In this document: one piece after another, positions 25,973 through 35,152 of the stretch | Numbering within the stretch: position 1 is the first letter of the stretch | Layout of the letters: every line of letters starts with the position of its first letter | Origin: Paraburkholderia sp. BL25I1N1 | GTDB taxonomy: Bacteria > Pseudomonadota > Gammaproteobacteria > Burkholderiales > Burkholderiaceae | Direction of reading: 5' to 3' | Assembly: GCF_003002025.1 (NCBI RefSeq) | Contig: NZ_PVZB01000002.1 | Location: 1 to 64,000, forward strand | DNA: 64,000 bases | Program-made: the position numbers and the translations under genes | The notes under the pieces: model-generated | Seen by the model: only the letters and a program-made list of their open reading frames with translations | Told to the model about the DNA's origin: nothing | The model's database searches: none

Positions 25973-28468
25973 ATGTCCACATCCATTCCTACTCACGCTC
26001 GCGTCGTCATCGTCGGCGGCGGGATCATCGGCTGCTCGGTCGCCTACCATCTGACAAAGCTGGGCTGGACCGATGTGGTGCTGCTCGAACAGGGGCAACT
26101 CTCGTGCGGGACGACCTGGCACGCGGCCGGTCTCGTCGGCCAGTTGCGCGCCCAGGAAAGCATGACGAAGCTGATCCGCTATTCGACCGCGCTCTATGCC
26201 GAACTCGAAGCCGATACGGGCCTCGCCACCGGCTGGAAGCAATGCGGCTCACTCTCGGTAGCGCGCACGGCCGAGCGCATGACACAACTGAAACGCACCG
26301 CCGCCGTTGCGCGCGCTTATGGCGTGGCCTGCGACGTGATCAGCCCGCGCGAAGCCGGCGACCTGTGGCCGGTCATGCGCACCGACGACCTGCTCGGCGC
26401 CGTCTGGCTGCCCGGCGACGGCAAGGCGAATCCCACCGATCTGACCCAGGCCCTCGCCCGCGGCGCCCGCCAGCGCGGCGCGCGCATCGTCGAAAATACC
26501 CGCGTTACGGCGATCCATACGCGCACCGCACAGGACGGCAAGGCGAACGGCGCGCGCGAAGTCAGCGGCCTCGCCTGGCGCAACAAGGACGGCGAGGAAG
26601 GCACGCTCGGCGCGGACATCGTCGTGAATTGCGCGGGCCAGTGGGCCAAGGCCGTCGGACGCCTGTGCGGCGTGACCGTGCCGCTGCACTCGGCCGAGCA
26701 CTACTACATCGTCACGGAACGGATTGCGGGCGTGCATCCGGACTTGCCGGTCATGCGCGACCCGGACGGCTTCATCTATTTCAAGGAGGAAGTGGGCGGT
26801 CTCGTGATGGGCGGCTTCGAGCCGGATGCGAAGCCGTGGGGCATGAACGGCATCCCCGAGAATTTCGAGTTTCAACTGCTGCCGGACGATTGGGATCAGT
26901 TCGAAATCCTGATGGAAAATGCATTGCAGCGCGTGCCCGCACTCGAAACGGCGCAGGTGAAGCAGTTCTACAACGGCCCCGAATCGTTCACGCCGGATAA
27001 CAACTTCATGCTGGGCGAAGCGCCCGAACTGCGGCGCTTTTTCGTCGGCGCGGGTTTTAATTCGATGGGGATCGCGTCGGCGGGCGGCGCCGGCATGGCG
27101 CTCGCGGAATGGATCGTCGCGGGCGAGCCGACCATGGATCTGTGGCCGGTCGATATTCGCCGCTTCGCGCGCTTCAACGGTAATGACACATGGCTGCACA
27201 ACCGCGTGAAGGAAACGCTCGGCCTGCACTACGCGATGCCATGGCCGAATCGCGAACTCGACAGCGCGCGGCCGTTTCGCCGCTCGCCGCTATATTCGCT
27301 GCTGCGCGACGAAGGCGCCTGTTTCGGCAGCAAGATGGGCTGGGAGCGCGCCAACTTTTTCGCGCCTTCGCCTGATGAGGCGAAGAACGAGTACGCCTTC
27401 GGCCAGCAGAACTGGCTGCCGTGGAGCGGCGCCGAACACCGCGCGTGCCGCGAAGGCGTCGCGCTGTTCGACATGACGTCGTTCTCCAAATTTCTCGTCA
27501 AGGGGCGCGACGCGCAAAGCGTGCTGCAAGGCATCGTCGCCAACAACGTAGCTGTTCCGACCGGCACCACGGTATACACCGCCATGCTCAACGAGCGCGG
27601 CGGTTACGAATCCGACTTCACGCTCACGCGGCTCGCGGACGATCAATACCTGCTCGTCACCGGCACGGCGCAAAGCACGCGCGACTTCGACGGCATCGAA
27701 AAATTGATTCCGCACGACAGGCACTGCACGCTCGTCGACGTGACCGGCCAATATGCGGTGCTCGCCGTGATGGGCCCGCGTTCGCGCGAACTGCTGCAAA
27801 GCGTGTCGAAAGCGGACTGGAGCAACGAAGCGTTCGGCTTCGGCCAGAGCCGCGAGGTCGACCTCGGCTATGCGACGGTGCGAGCCACGCGCCTCACGTA
27901 CGTGGGTGAACTCGGTTGGGAACTGTACGTGCCGGTGGAATTCGCGGTCGGGGTGTACGAAACGCTGCACGCAGCGGGTCAAGCATTCGGCCTCGTCAAC
28001 GCGGGCTACTACGCGATCGACTCCTTGCGCATCGAAAAAGGCTATCGCGCATGGGGCCGCGAACTCACGCCGGATACGAACCCGTTCGAAGCGGGCCTCT
28101 CGTTCGCGTGCAAGCTCGACAAGAACATTGCATTTCGCGGCCGCGACGCGCTATTTAAATTGCGCGCCGAACCGCTGCGCCGTCGCATGGTCGTGCTGAC
28201 CGCCGACGGCGCCGCGGATCGCATGCTGTGGGGCGGCGAGGCGATTCTGCGCGACGGCAAGCCGGTGGGCTTCGTGAGTTCGGCGGCGTTCGGCCACACG
28301 CTCGGCTGTCCGGTGGCAATGGGCTACGTGAACAATCCCGCCGGCGCTGCGGATGCGGCGTATCTGAACAGCGGCAGCTACGCAATCGACGTTGCCGGCG
28401 AACTGCTTCCGGCCACGCTGCATCTGAAGGCGCCTTACGATCCGCGCTCGGAACGCGTGAAGCGCTAA
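25973..28468 (+). CDS. FAD-dependent dimethylglycine/sarcosine dehydrogenase-like protein with GcvT domain
   Basis: An 831-residue protein. An N-terminal DAO-type FAD domain (G15-G-G-I-I-G20) is followed by a central FAO_M segment and a C-terminal GcvT aminomethyltransferase domain. His50 in TTWHAAGL matches the residue that links FAD covalently in dimethylglycine and sarcosine dehydrogenases. The family oxidatively demethylates N-methyl amines and passes formaldehyde to tetrahydrofolate in the GcvT part. The actual substrate cannot be read from sequence. ATG 25973 begins the FAD fold; an upstream in-frame extension to 25874 looks non-coding. Confidence 0.88.
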   Translation: MSTSIPTHARVVIVGGGIIGCSVAYHLTKLGWTDVVLLEQGQLSCGTTWHAAGLVGQLRAQESMTKLIRYSTALYAELEADTGLATGWKQCGSLSVARTAERMTQLKRTAAVARAYGVACDVISPREAGDLWPVMRTDDLLGAVWLPGDGKANPTDLTQALARGARQRGARIVENTRVTAIHTRTAQDGKANGAREVSGLAWRNKDGEEGTLGADIVVNCAGQWAKAVGRLCGVTVPLHSAEHYYIVTERIAGVHPDLPVMRDPDGFIYFKEEVGGLVMGGFEPDAKPWGMNGIPENFEFQLLPDDWDQFEILMENALQRVPALETAQVKQFYNGPESFTPDNNFMLGEAPELRRFFVGAGFNSMGIASAGGAGMALAEWIVAGEPTMDLWPVDIRRFARFNGNDTWLHNRVKETLGLHYAMPWPNRELDSARPFRRSPLYSLLRDEGACFGSKMGWERANFFAPSPDEAKNEYAFGQQNWLPWSGAEHRACREGVALFDMTSFSKFLVKGRDAQSVLQGIVANNVAVPTGTTVYTAMLNERGGYESDFTLTRLADDQYLLVTGTAQSTRDFDGIEKLIPHDRHCTLVDVTGQYAVLAVMGPRSRELLQSVSKADWSNEAFGFGQSREVDLGYATVRATRLTYVGELGWELYVPVEFAVGVYETLHAAGQAFGLVNAGYYAIDSLRIEKGYRAWGRELTPDTNPFEAGLSFACKLDKNIAFRGRDALFKLRAEPLRRRMVVLTADGAADRMLWGGEAILRDGKPVGFVSSAAFGHTLGCPVAMGYVNNPAGAADAAYLNSGSYAIDVAGELLPATLHLKAPYDPRSERVKR

Positions 28469-28475
28469 AAAAGCA

Positions 28476-29015
28476 CTAGCGCTCGCCGCGCGCCATGCTC
28501 GAAAACACACCGTCGCGCCGGATCAGCCCATGAAACAGCGCGGCCGCGAGATGCAGCAGCACGGTGGCGAACAACGCGAATGCGAGCCACGTGTGCAACG
28601 CGCGCAGCAACGCGAACAGTTCGACGTTTTGCGGCGCGATGGGCGGCAGATGCAGCGGACCGTAGAGCGTGACCGGATAACCCGCGGCGGACAGCATCGC
28701 CCAGCCGATCAACGGCATGGCGGCCATCAACACATACAGCAGCAGATGCGAAGCCTTCGCCGCGAACCGCTGCGGCGCGGGCATATCGTCGGGCAACGGC
28801 GGACTGCCGCGCGTGATGCGCGTGCCCGCGCGCAGCGCCACCAGCAGCAGCAACGCAATGCCGAGCGGTCGGTGAATCGCGATCAGCGTGTCGTGCGCGC
28901 GCGAGACGGTGGCGACCATGCCCGCGCCGATGAACAGCATCGCGATGATCAGCGGCGCCATTGTCCAATGCAACAGGCGCGCGAGCGGACTGAAATGGGT
29001 GCGCGTCGGACTCAT
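28476..29015 (-). CDS. Cytochrome b561 family protein
   Basis: A 179-residue inner-membrane dihaem cytochrome with four predicted helices and the His residues expected for haem ligation (H16 in RLLHWTM, then His in AIHRPLG, ALHTWLA and LLHLAAALFH). It would move electrons from ubiquinol to a periplasmic acceptor. The start overlaps the catalase-like gene as ATGA, so the two are coupled. The pairing suggests the cytochrome reduces the peroxidase, an inference supported by similar pairs in other proteobacteria. Confidence 0.9.
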   Translation of the reverse strand: MSPTRTHFSPLARLLHWTMAPLIIAMLFIGAGMVATVSRAHDTLIAIHRPLGIALLLLVALRAGTRITRGSPPLPDDMPAPQRFAAKASHLLLYVLMAAMPLIGWAMLSAAGYPVTLYGPLHLPPIAPQNVELFALLRALHTWLAFALFATVLLHLAAALFHGLIRRDGVFSSMARGER

Positions 29016-30103
29016 GAGTGATCTCCGTTTGTCTGGGTTTGATGAATCGCGGGATGCAAGGCTTCCTCGCGCGTGCGGCGCTTGTATGACAGCGCATACG
29101 CCGCCGAACGCGCGGCGAGCAAGGGATCGTCCGACGGCGCGATGCCCGCCGGCAGGATCGTCGGATCAAAGTTGACGTCGCGGCACGTGCCGTTTGCCTG
29201 CGAGGTCGTGTGATCGATCACGAGCGTGCCCGCGTCGATATGTTGACGATTGTCGGGCCATTGCAGCGTGGCGTCGTCGGTGGGGTCGCCGGGTTTCGCG
29301 ACGGTCAGAATCAGATGCCAGCGCAAAGGTCCGTTTTGCAGGCGCTGATCGAGGTCGGCTGCGAGGAAATTCTTTTCGGCTTTCTCGGCATCCGTGATCG
29401 GCGCATACGGCGTCTCGGGCACCATCGCCCAGCGCACTGCGCGCGTGTTGCCGGCGGCGTCGGTAAAACGGAATGCGTTGATGCTGTAGTACGCCGCATT
29501 CGCCAGACTCGACGATGGCGGATGCGCCTTCACCCACGCCTGAAACGGCTGCGTTTCGGGATTCGCGGCGTAGAACGCCTTGAGTTTCACAGGGTCCGGT
29601 TTGCCGGTCGCCGGATCGGGCTTCGCGGCGCTCAGTTGCTGATAGAACTGCTCGGGCGTGTGCACCGCGAACACCGGCGTCGAATTCATGCCGGTGCGCC
29701 ACTGTTCGCCGTTTTGCAACTGGAACAGCAACGCGAGGCTGCGCACGGGCGAACTGGTATCCGGCGCGGATGGATTGCCGCCGGGCACCGCGAAGCGTCC
29801 CGTGACCGGCGTGCGGCCGGCCGCGAAGACCTCCGCGTTGGACAGCGCCGCGCCCTCGCCGTTGCTGTCGAAATAACCTTCAATGCACAGACCCTTCGCA
29901 TGATTGCGCCGATAACCGGGATGCGGCTGCCCCGCCACCGATTCGAATGTATTGACGATGCGCGGTGCGGTGAGACGCGCCGGCGTCAGCCAGCCTGCTG
30001 TGTAAGCGAAGCCGCCGGCGAGCACCAGCACGGCCGCGCCGATCACGGCAAGTCGGCAAGGCACGCAGGCAGGCGCGGGATTGGGAACGGATGGTTTTGC
30101 CAC
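29012..30103 (-). CDS. Membrane-anchored catalase-family peroxidase (SrpA-like)
   Basis: A 363-residue minimal catalase-fold haem protein. An N-terminal helix (about residues 17-37) exports or anchors it in the periplasm. The distal His lies in RRNHAKG and is followed by the conserved N-A-E-V-F. The proximal haem Tyr is probably in AYALSYKRR near the C-terminus. Such short proteins usually act as peroxidases rather than true catalases. It sits upstream of cytochrome b561 and downstream of a DUF4148 gene, in a locus with an ECF sigma factor. Confidence 0.88.
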   Translation of the reverse strand: MAKPSVPNPAPACVPCRLAVIGAAVLVLAGGFAYTAGWLTPARLTAPRIVNTFESVAGQPHPGYRRNHAKGLCIEGYFDSNGEGAALSNAEVFAAGRTPVTGRFAVPGGNPSAPDTSSPVRSLALLFQLQNGEQWRTGMNSTPVFAVHTPEQFYQQLSAAKPDPATGKPDPVKLKAFYAANPETQPFQAWVKAHPPSSSLANAAYYSINAFRFTDAAGNTRAVRWAMVPETPYAPITDAEKAEKNFLAADLDQRLQNGPLRWHLILTVAKPGDPTDDATLQWPDNRQHIDAGTLVIDHTTSQANGTCRDVNFDPTILPAGIAPSDDPLLAARSAAYALSYKRRTREEALHPAIHQTQTNGDHS

Positions 30104-30214
30104 GAAAACTCCTCTGTCGGATAGATACGCTTACCGGGCAAACACACGATGCAGCGATCTATTCCATTCGATATCCGGCGCGCCCGTTCCGGTTGCGCGC
30201 CGGGTATCGCCACT

Positions 30215-30484
30215 TCAATTGACGCTGCCTGCCGGCGCGTCGTGATTCGCGGCGCGAGGGGTGGCTGCCGCTTCTTTCGCGAGTGCTTCCTTGTGCTGCG
30301 CGACCTGCTGTGCGAACACCGGGCTCACGTCGGGATACGAGGCATCGGTGACGTAGTTCAGGCCGTTCTGCTGGGCCTGGATCAATTCCTGGTACACCTC
30401 AGCACGCGTCTTGCCTTGCGCGAAAGCGCTCGACGAAGCGGCGAGAACGACAACGGACAATGCGGCGAAAGCGATCTTCTTCAT
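30215..30484 (-). CDS. DUF4148 small exported protein
   Basis: An 89-residue protein with a signal peptide ending near SSAFAQG and the DUF4148 pattern KTRAEVYQELIQAQQNGL. DUF4148 proteins are abundant in Burkholderia and of unknown function. ATG 30484 is preferred to an upstream codon at 30496. A candidate ECF promoter lies 40-67 bases upstream on the same strand. It may be co-transcribed with the catalase-like gene 111 bases downstream. Confidence 0.8.
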   Translation of the reverse strand: MKKIAFAALSVVVLAASSSAFAQGKTRAEVYQELIQAQQNGLNYVTDASYPDVSPVFAQQVAQHKEALAKEAAATPRAANHDAPAGSVN

Positions 30485-30523
30485 GATGAACTCCAATGAG
30501 TTTTGTGCGGGTTTGCATGAGGG

Positions 30524-30551
30524 AGAACCACGGGTCCGCGGCTTTTATTCC
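30524..30551 (-). promoter_or_regulatory. Candidate ECF sigma promoter upstream of the DUF4148 gene
   Basis: Minus strand: GGAATAAA (30544-30551), 11 bases, then CGTGGTTCT (30524-30532). The element matches those before the sigma and anti-sigma genes. The start would fall about 35 bases before the DUF4148 ATG. Confidence 0.5.
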
Positions 30552-30587
30552 TGCCTCGACGCGAGAGAAAAAACATATTCGAAAGCG

Positions 30588-30616
30588 GGAATAAACGGAC
30601 GTGCAACCGGGTTAGC
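30588..30616 (+). promoter_or_regulatory. Weak copy of the GGAATAAA element
   Basis: Plus strand: GGAATAAA (30588-30595), 12 bases, then CGGGTTAGC. It has the same -35-like octamer as the other copies but a poorer -10 part. It lies 110 bases upstream of the better plus-strand copy. Confidence 0.3.
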
Positions 30617-30700
30617 TCGCGTGCGGCCGGCGCGGTGCGGGCTGCACGAAGATGCGCTCGCGCGAGCGCCGGCGGCGTAGAAATTGGCGTGCAAACATAT

Positions 30701-30729
30701 GGAATAAACTGGGGTGTGTGCGTGTTCGC
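30701..30729 (+). promoter_or_regulatory. Candidate ECF promoter upstream of the first anti-sigma-like gene
   Basis: GGAATAAA (30701-30708), 12 bases, CGTGTTCGC (30721-30729), ending 35 bases before the ATG at 30765. It shares its octamer and the nine-base -10 block with the copy upstream of the sigma gene. Confidence 0.5.
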
Positions 30730-30764
30730 CCCTCGACAGCCGAACTCCGACGCACGCCGACACC

Positions 30765-31487
30765 ATGAACACTGACGCCCCTTCCGATTCGCCGCTTTCC
30801 GAAGCGGACATTCAGGCCTACGCCGACGGCACGCTGACGCCGGAGCGCGCCGCGTTTCTGCGGGAGTATCTGGGCAAGGATCCGGCGGAGGCGCGCCGCG
30901 TGGCGTTTTACGGCAGACTGAACGCGCAGATCCAGCAGGCTTTTCAAACAACTGACGAACCGGTGCCGGGCCGTGTCCAAGGGTGGCGCCGCGTGCTGGA
31001 GCGCATCGACATGTCAAAACGCACGCGGAAGTGGCTCAACGCGCTGGCGGCGCTCGCGCTGACGCTGGCGGTGGCGAGCGGCTGGCTCGCCGCCACCCAG
31101 GTGTCCGCCCAGGCGCTGAACAACGCCGCGGTGATGGCGCTCGCGGAAAGCGCCGCCGGCCAGCTTTCGGCTGCATCGCCCACGCGCGTCGATCCGTCCG
31201 CGCCGAATCTCTCGGCGATCGGCTTGCGCCTCGTGGACCGACGCGTGGTGGCGCTGGGACCGCTGCAGCGGGTCAGCGAATTCATCTATCTGAACGGCGA
31301 GAATCAACCGGTGGTGCTGCTGTCGGCTCTGGCGCTGTTCGCGCCGACCCAGGCGCAGTGGTCCGCCAGACGCATCGGCGCAATTCGCCTGTTGCTGTGG
31401 ACCGCGCAGCGGCAGCGTTTCGTGCTCGCCGGCGACGCCCGCACCCACGGCCTGATGCGCGCCGCCGACGCGATGACCATGCGATGA
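30765..31487 (+). CDS. Anti-sigma-like membrane protein
   Basis: A 240-residue protein. Its N-terminal ~60 residues (SEADIQAYADGTLTPERAAFL) match the anti-sigma helical domain, without the Cys/His of zinc-binding types. One membrane helix lies near residues 90-108 (ALAALALTLAVASGWLAA), with a periplasmic C-terminal part. It resembles the anti-sigma gene at 32163 in the N-terminal region only. The sigma gene starts 160 bases downstream but has its own putative promoter. A second anti-sigma or a sensor partner is the likely role. Confidence 0.65.
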   Translation: MNTDAPSDSPLSEADIQAYADGTLTPERAAFLREYLGKDPAEARRVAFYGRLNAQIQQAFQTTDEPVPGRVQGWRRVLERIDMSKRTRKWLNALAALALTLAVASGWLAATQVSAQALNNAAVMALAESAAGQLSAASPTRVDPSAPNLSAIGLRLVDRRVVALGPLQRVSEFIYLNGENQPVVLLSALALFAPTQAQWSARRIGAIRLLLWTAQRQRFVLAGDARTHGLMRAADAMTMR

Positions 31488-31545
31488 CTTTGCGATGACG
31501 ACGTGATGGATACAGCATGCAATTCACGACCTCAGACACGGCGGC

Positions 31546-31573
31546 GGAATAAAGTGCGCGCAACCGTGTTCGC
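31546..31573 (+). promoter_or_regulatory. Candidate autoregulated ECF promoter of the sigma/anti-sigma operon
   Basis: GGAATAAA (31546-31553), 11 bases, CGTGTTCGC (31565-31573), about 75 bases before the sigma gene ATG. Confidence 0.55.
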
Positions 31574-31647
31574 ATCTCAAATGCGTCTTTTCGCGCGACA
31601 GCAGTACACCTCCCTGCCCGCGGAAAACCCCACGATTGGGATAAAAA

Positions 31648-32166
31648 ATGGATGTCCGTGACGAGTTGATGGAACATGTGCCGCGATTGCGGCGCTACGC
31701 ACGAGCGCTGATCAACAATCGCGACCTCGCCGACGATCTGGTGCAGGACACGCTGGAGCGCGCGCTCGGCCGCACCGGCATGTTCCAGCCAGGCACCGAC
31801 CTGCGCGCGTGGCTGTTTACGATCATGCACAACGTGTTCGCCAATCAGGCGCGCAAGGCGTCGGCGCGCGCCGTCCACGTGGCCGTCGACGACGAAAGCG
31901 TGTCCGAGAGCGAATTCGCCGTGCCCTCCGAGCAGACCCGTTCGCTGGAAATGCGCGACCTCGACTACGCGTTGCAGCGCCTACCCATGGAGCAGCGCGA
32001 AGTGGTCCTGCTGGTGGGCCTCGAGGAAATGAGCTATGCCGACGTGGCGCTTGCGCTGAACATTCCCCTCGGCACGGTGATGTCGCGGCTGTCGCGCGGA
32101 CGCGAACGCTTGCGGGCGTTGATGGCGGGCACGCAGCCCGGTGCAAAATTACAGGTGGTGCGATGA
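31648..32166 (+). CDS. ECF-type RNA polymerase sigma factor
   Basis: A 172-residue sigma-70 family ECF factor. Region 2 is seen in LRRYARALINNRDLADDLVQDTLER-type sequence near residues 12-36. Region 4 lies near 110-160 (LQRLPMEQREVVLLVGLEEMSY, GTVMSRLSRGRERL). It has no extra C-terminal domain. The stop overlaps the following anti-sigma gene as ATGA. Its putative targets in the window are itself, the two anti-sigma-like genes and the DUF4148-catalase-cytochrome operon. Confidence 0.92.
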   Translation: MDVRDELMEHVPRLRRYARALINNRDLADDLVQDTLERALGRTGMFQPGTDLRAWLFTIMHNVFANQARKASARAVHVAVDDESVSESEFAVPSEQTRSLEMRDLDYALQRLPMEQREVVLLVGLEEMSYADVALALNIPLGTVMSRLSRGRERLRALMAGTQPGAKLQVVR

Positions 32167-32990
32167 GCGACCAGACTATGCCGATCGGCGAAGAAGAACT
32201 GCATGCGTACGTGGACGGCACGCTGTCCGAAGAACGCCGTGCCGATGTGGAGCGCGCGCTCGAACAGAATCCCGAGCTGGCCGCGCGCGTCAGCGATTAT
32301 TTTTCGCTGAACAGCATGTTCCATGAGCGCTACGACCGCGTGCTGAACGAGCCCGTGCCGAAGCGCCTGCAAGCACCCGCGCCGCGCCGCTGGCGGCTTG
32401 CCGCCAACTGGCCGCAATTCGCCGGGATGGCGGCGGCGCTGGTGATGGGCGTGGGCATCGGCGTGGGCACGCATATGGGCCAGGACGTGATTGCGCCGGT
32501 CGCGGGCGGCCACTCCGACACGCGCCCTGTCAGTGCGGACAGTTCGGAAATGTTCGCGCGCCAGGCGGCGGTGGCGCATGTGGTCTACATGCCCGCCGTC
32601 GACCGGCCGACCGAGTTGAGCACCGACGACCACGAACAGGATTTCGTGCAGTGGCTCGCCAACCGGCTCGGCACCAATGTGCATCCGCCGGTTCTCTCGA
32701 AGAGCGGCTTCAACCTCTCGGGCGGGCGCCTGCTGCCCGGTGCCGATGGACCGACCGCGCAATTCATGTATCGCGGGCCGAACGGCGAGCGCGTCACGCT
32801 GTGCATTTCGCGCCGCCAGCAGAACTCGAATACGACGGCGTTCAAGCTGTATCAGGACGGCTCGGTAAACGTGTTCTACTGGATTGACGGCGACTTCGGC
32901 TATGCGGTGTCGGGAGGAATCGACCGCAAGGAGTTGCTGCAACTTTCACATGACGTGTATTCGCAGTTGACGGGCGCGGCGCCGGGTTAA
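32163..32990 (+). CDS. Anti-sigma factor, membrane-bound
   Basis: A 275-residue protein translationally coupled to the sigma gene. The cytoplasmic part (EEELHAYVDGTLSEERRADV) is the anti-sigma domain and lacks zinc ligands. A membrane helix lies near residues 84-102 (FAGMAAALVMGVGIGVGTH). The periplasmic region is about 170 residues long and could sense a signal. It should hold the sigma factor inactive at the membrane. Confidence 0.85.
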   Translation: MSDQTMPIGEEELHAYVDGTLSEERRADVERALEQNPELAARVSDYFSLNSMFHERYDRVLNEPVPKRLQAPAPRRWRLAANWPQFAGMAAALVMGVGIGVGTHMGQDVIAPVAGGHSDTRPVSADSSEMFARQAAVAHVVYMPAVDRPTELSTDDHEQDFVQWLANRLGTNVHPPVLSKSGFNLSGGRLLPGADGPTAQFMYRGPNGERVTLCISRRQQNSNTTAFKLYQDGSVNVFYWIDGDFGYAVSGGIDRKELLQLSHDVYSQLTGAAPG

Positions 32991-33080
32991 TGGCCCGGCT
33001 GCACTGCGGTTTGCGTTTCCGCTTCTGCGGCGCGCGGCCTCGAACGTGTGGGGCCGTGCGCATCGCATCGTTTTTAAGCT

Positions 33081-34019
33081 CTATCGCGGTATGGCGATGC
33101 TGCGGACCTGGTTCGATTCGAACTCGACAACGCTGCTTGCATTTGCCGTTGAGCGGATCAGCTCGCGCGGCGTCATGCCCAACAGGCGACCCATCCAATG
33201 CGCCATGTGACTCTGATGCGCGAAGCCCGTATCCAGCGCGATCTGGCTCGCGCTGAGCTTGCCTTGCAGCAGCAGCGTTCGCGCGCGCTCCACGCGCCGC
33301 TGCACCACATATTGATGCACCGGCATGCCGAGCGTCTCGCGAAACAGCACCTTGAAATGCGGCACGCTCAACTCGACGAGCGCGGCCAGCTCACTTAGCG
33401 TGAGCCGCTGGTCCAGATGCGCTTCGATAAACTCGATCACGCGCGCGGCCGTTTTCGGCGCGAGCGGGCGCCGCTTGTTGTCGAGCATCGGCGCGCCGCC
33501 GATCAGGCGCACCACCATCGCCGTACACAGGCTTTCGGCGTAAAGTGGATCGGATGTTTCGTCCGCTTCCAGCTCGGCGCGCAAGGCCCAGGCGAGATGC
33601 TGGAAGCGCGGATCGCGCATCTGGAATTGCGGACGCAATTGCGCATCGCCCGATTTCAACGACAGTTGCTCGACGGTCCGCTGCGCAAACGCCTCGCTGA
33701 TCCACACGCTGAAAATCGTGCAGGCGGTTTCGTCGCTCCACTGCCCGTCGAGTCCGGCGGGGATCATGTCGGCGTCGCCATGCGCCTGGATTCGCGAGTG
33801 GCGCCGCTCGTTGCACAGGCAGCGCGCCCTGACCGGCGCACCGACATGCACGCCCACCCGGTGATAATTGAAGGCGGGAATACGGTACAGCCCGGCCGAC
33901 ACGTTGACCAGTTCCGCGCCGAAGCCCTGCCAGCCGAGCAGCCTGCTCGAGCGCAACGCGAGGCGGGAACCGCTATGCGGCAACGGTTGCCCTACTGGTG
34001 TCGGTATCGCTGCATTCAT
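33081..34019 (-). CDS. AraC-family transcriptional regulator
   Basis: A 312-residue regulator with an N-terminal cupin-like sensing domain and a C-terminal pair of HTH motifs (RLTLSELAALVELSVPHFKVLF and SASQIALDTGFAHQSHMAHW). ATG 34019 follows GAGGGAAACA; longer frames to 34154 are unlikely. It is divergent from the NmrA-like gene at 34227, which is a plausible target. Confidence 0.88.
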   Translation of the reverse strand: MNAAIPTPVGQPLPHSGSRLALRSSRLLGWQGFGAELVNVSAGLYRIPAFNYHRVGVHVGAPVRARCLCNERRHSRIQAHGDADMIPAGLDGQWSDETACTIFSVWISEAFAQRTVEQLSLKSGDAQLRPQFQMRDPRFQHLAWALRAELEADETSDPLYAESLCTAMVVRLIGGAPMLDNKRRPLAPKTAARVIEFIEAHLDQRLTLSELAALVELSVPHFKVLFRETLGMPVHQYVVQRRVERARTLLLQGKLSASQIALDTGFAHQSHMAHWMGRLLGMTPRELIRSTANASSVVEFESNQVRSIAIPR

Positions 34020-34226
34020 TGTTTCCCTCGTGGGTGACGGCGAGTGAGTCTGCATTGTGCGGCGTTTTGCGCGGCTTCGCTCGACTCTACGTGATTCAAC
34101 GCTTCCGCAGCGGTGCGGCATGCGAAAACCGTCATCCGAATCTGCGAGGCGCAATCCTTGCCCGCGCGCTTTCCGGCCGCTGCGTCCCTAAGATGAGCTC
34201 ATACCGAGTCAACCAGGGAGCGCAAC

Positions 34227-35138
34227 GTGTTCGTGATTTTTGGAGCCGCCGGCAATGTCGGCAAAGTAAGCGCGGCGGCATTGCGCCGGGCGGGCCGCGA
34301 CGTGCGCGCGGTGGTCCGCGATCAGCAACAGGGCGAATTCCTCGCCGGGCTCGGCTGCGAAGTCGTCGTGGCCGATCTGCTCGACGCCGCCACGGTGGCG
34401 CGCGCCATCGAAGGCGCGCATGCGGTGCAACTGCTATGTCCGCTGCCGCGTGGGCACGCCGACCCGGCGCAGGTGATGCGGCGCATGATCGACGTGAGCG
34501 TCGCGGCATTGCGTGCCGATCCGCCGCCGCGCATTGTCGCGCTCTCCGACTACGGCGCGGAACATCCGGCCGGCACGGGCATCACCACGCTGTTTCACGA
34601 GCTTGAAACGCAATTGCGAACGGTCGATTCGCGGTTGACGTTTCTGCGCGCCGCCGAACATATGCACAACTGGGCGCGTGTGCTGCCGCTCGCGCTCGCG
34701 AGCGGCGCGCTGCCGAGTTTGCATCATCCGTTGAGCAAGCGCTTTCCGACTGTCGCCGCACAGGACGTGGGCACGCTCGCCGCCGAGCTGTTGCTCGACG
34801 ATGGCGCGCAGCCGGTCTCGCCGCGCGTGGTGAGTATAGAAAGCGCCGAGCGCGCCAGCGCATCGGACGTGGCGCGCACGCTCAGCGAACTGGCGGGGCG
34901 TGCCGTCGTCGCACGCGAGGTGCCGCGCGGCGAATGGGCCGCGATGCTGCAAGGCGCGGGGCTCGGCGAACACCATGCGCGTTTGATCACCGAACTTTAT
35001 GACGCGCACAACGCGGGCCGTATCGACGTTGAAGCCGGGATCAGCGAGCGGCGTTTCGGCGCGACGACGCTGGCGGAGGTATTCGCGGCGATTCTGCCGC
35101 GCGTGGCCGCGGCGACTGCCGACGGCACCGGTCGCTGA
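34227..35138 (+). CDS. NmrA-like NAD(P)-binding protein
   Basis: A 303-residue atypical short-chain dehydrogenase. The Rossmann motif is G6-A-A-G-N-V-G at the N-terminus. The central part contains ALSDYGAEH and FLRAAEHMHNW, as in NmrA/QOR2-type proteins. Such proteins either sense the NADP redox state or reduce quinones. It lies divergent from the AraC regulator and 14 bases before a small frame. Confidence 0.82.
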   Translation: MFVIFGAAGNVGKVSAAALRRAGRDVRAVVRDQQQGEFLAGLGCEVVVADLLDAATVARAIEGAHAVQLLCPLPRGHADPAQVMRRMIDVSVAALRADPPPRIVALSDYGAEHPAGTGITTLFHELETQLRTVDSRLTFLRAAEHMHNWARVLPLALASGALPSLHHPLSKRFPTVAAQDVGTLAAELLLDDGAQPVSPRVVSIESAERASASDVARTLSELAGRAVVAREVPRGEWAAMLQGAGLGEHHARLITELYDAHNAGRIDVEAGISERRFGATTLAEVFAAILPRVAAATADGTGR

Positions 35139-35152
35139 GAAGGAGACACTGC

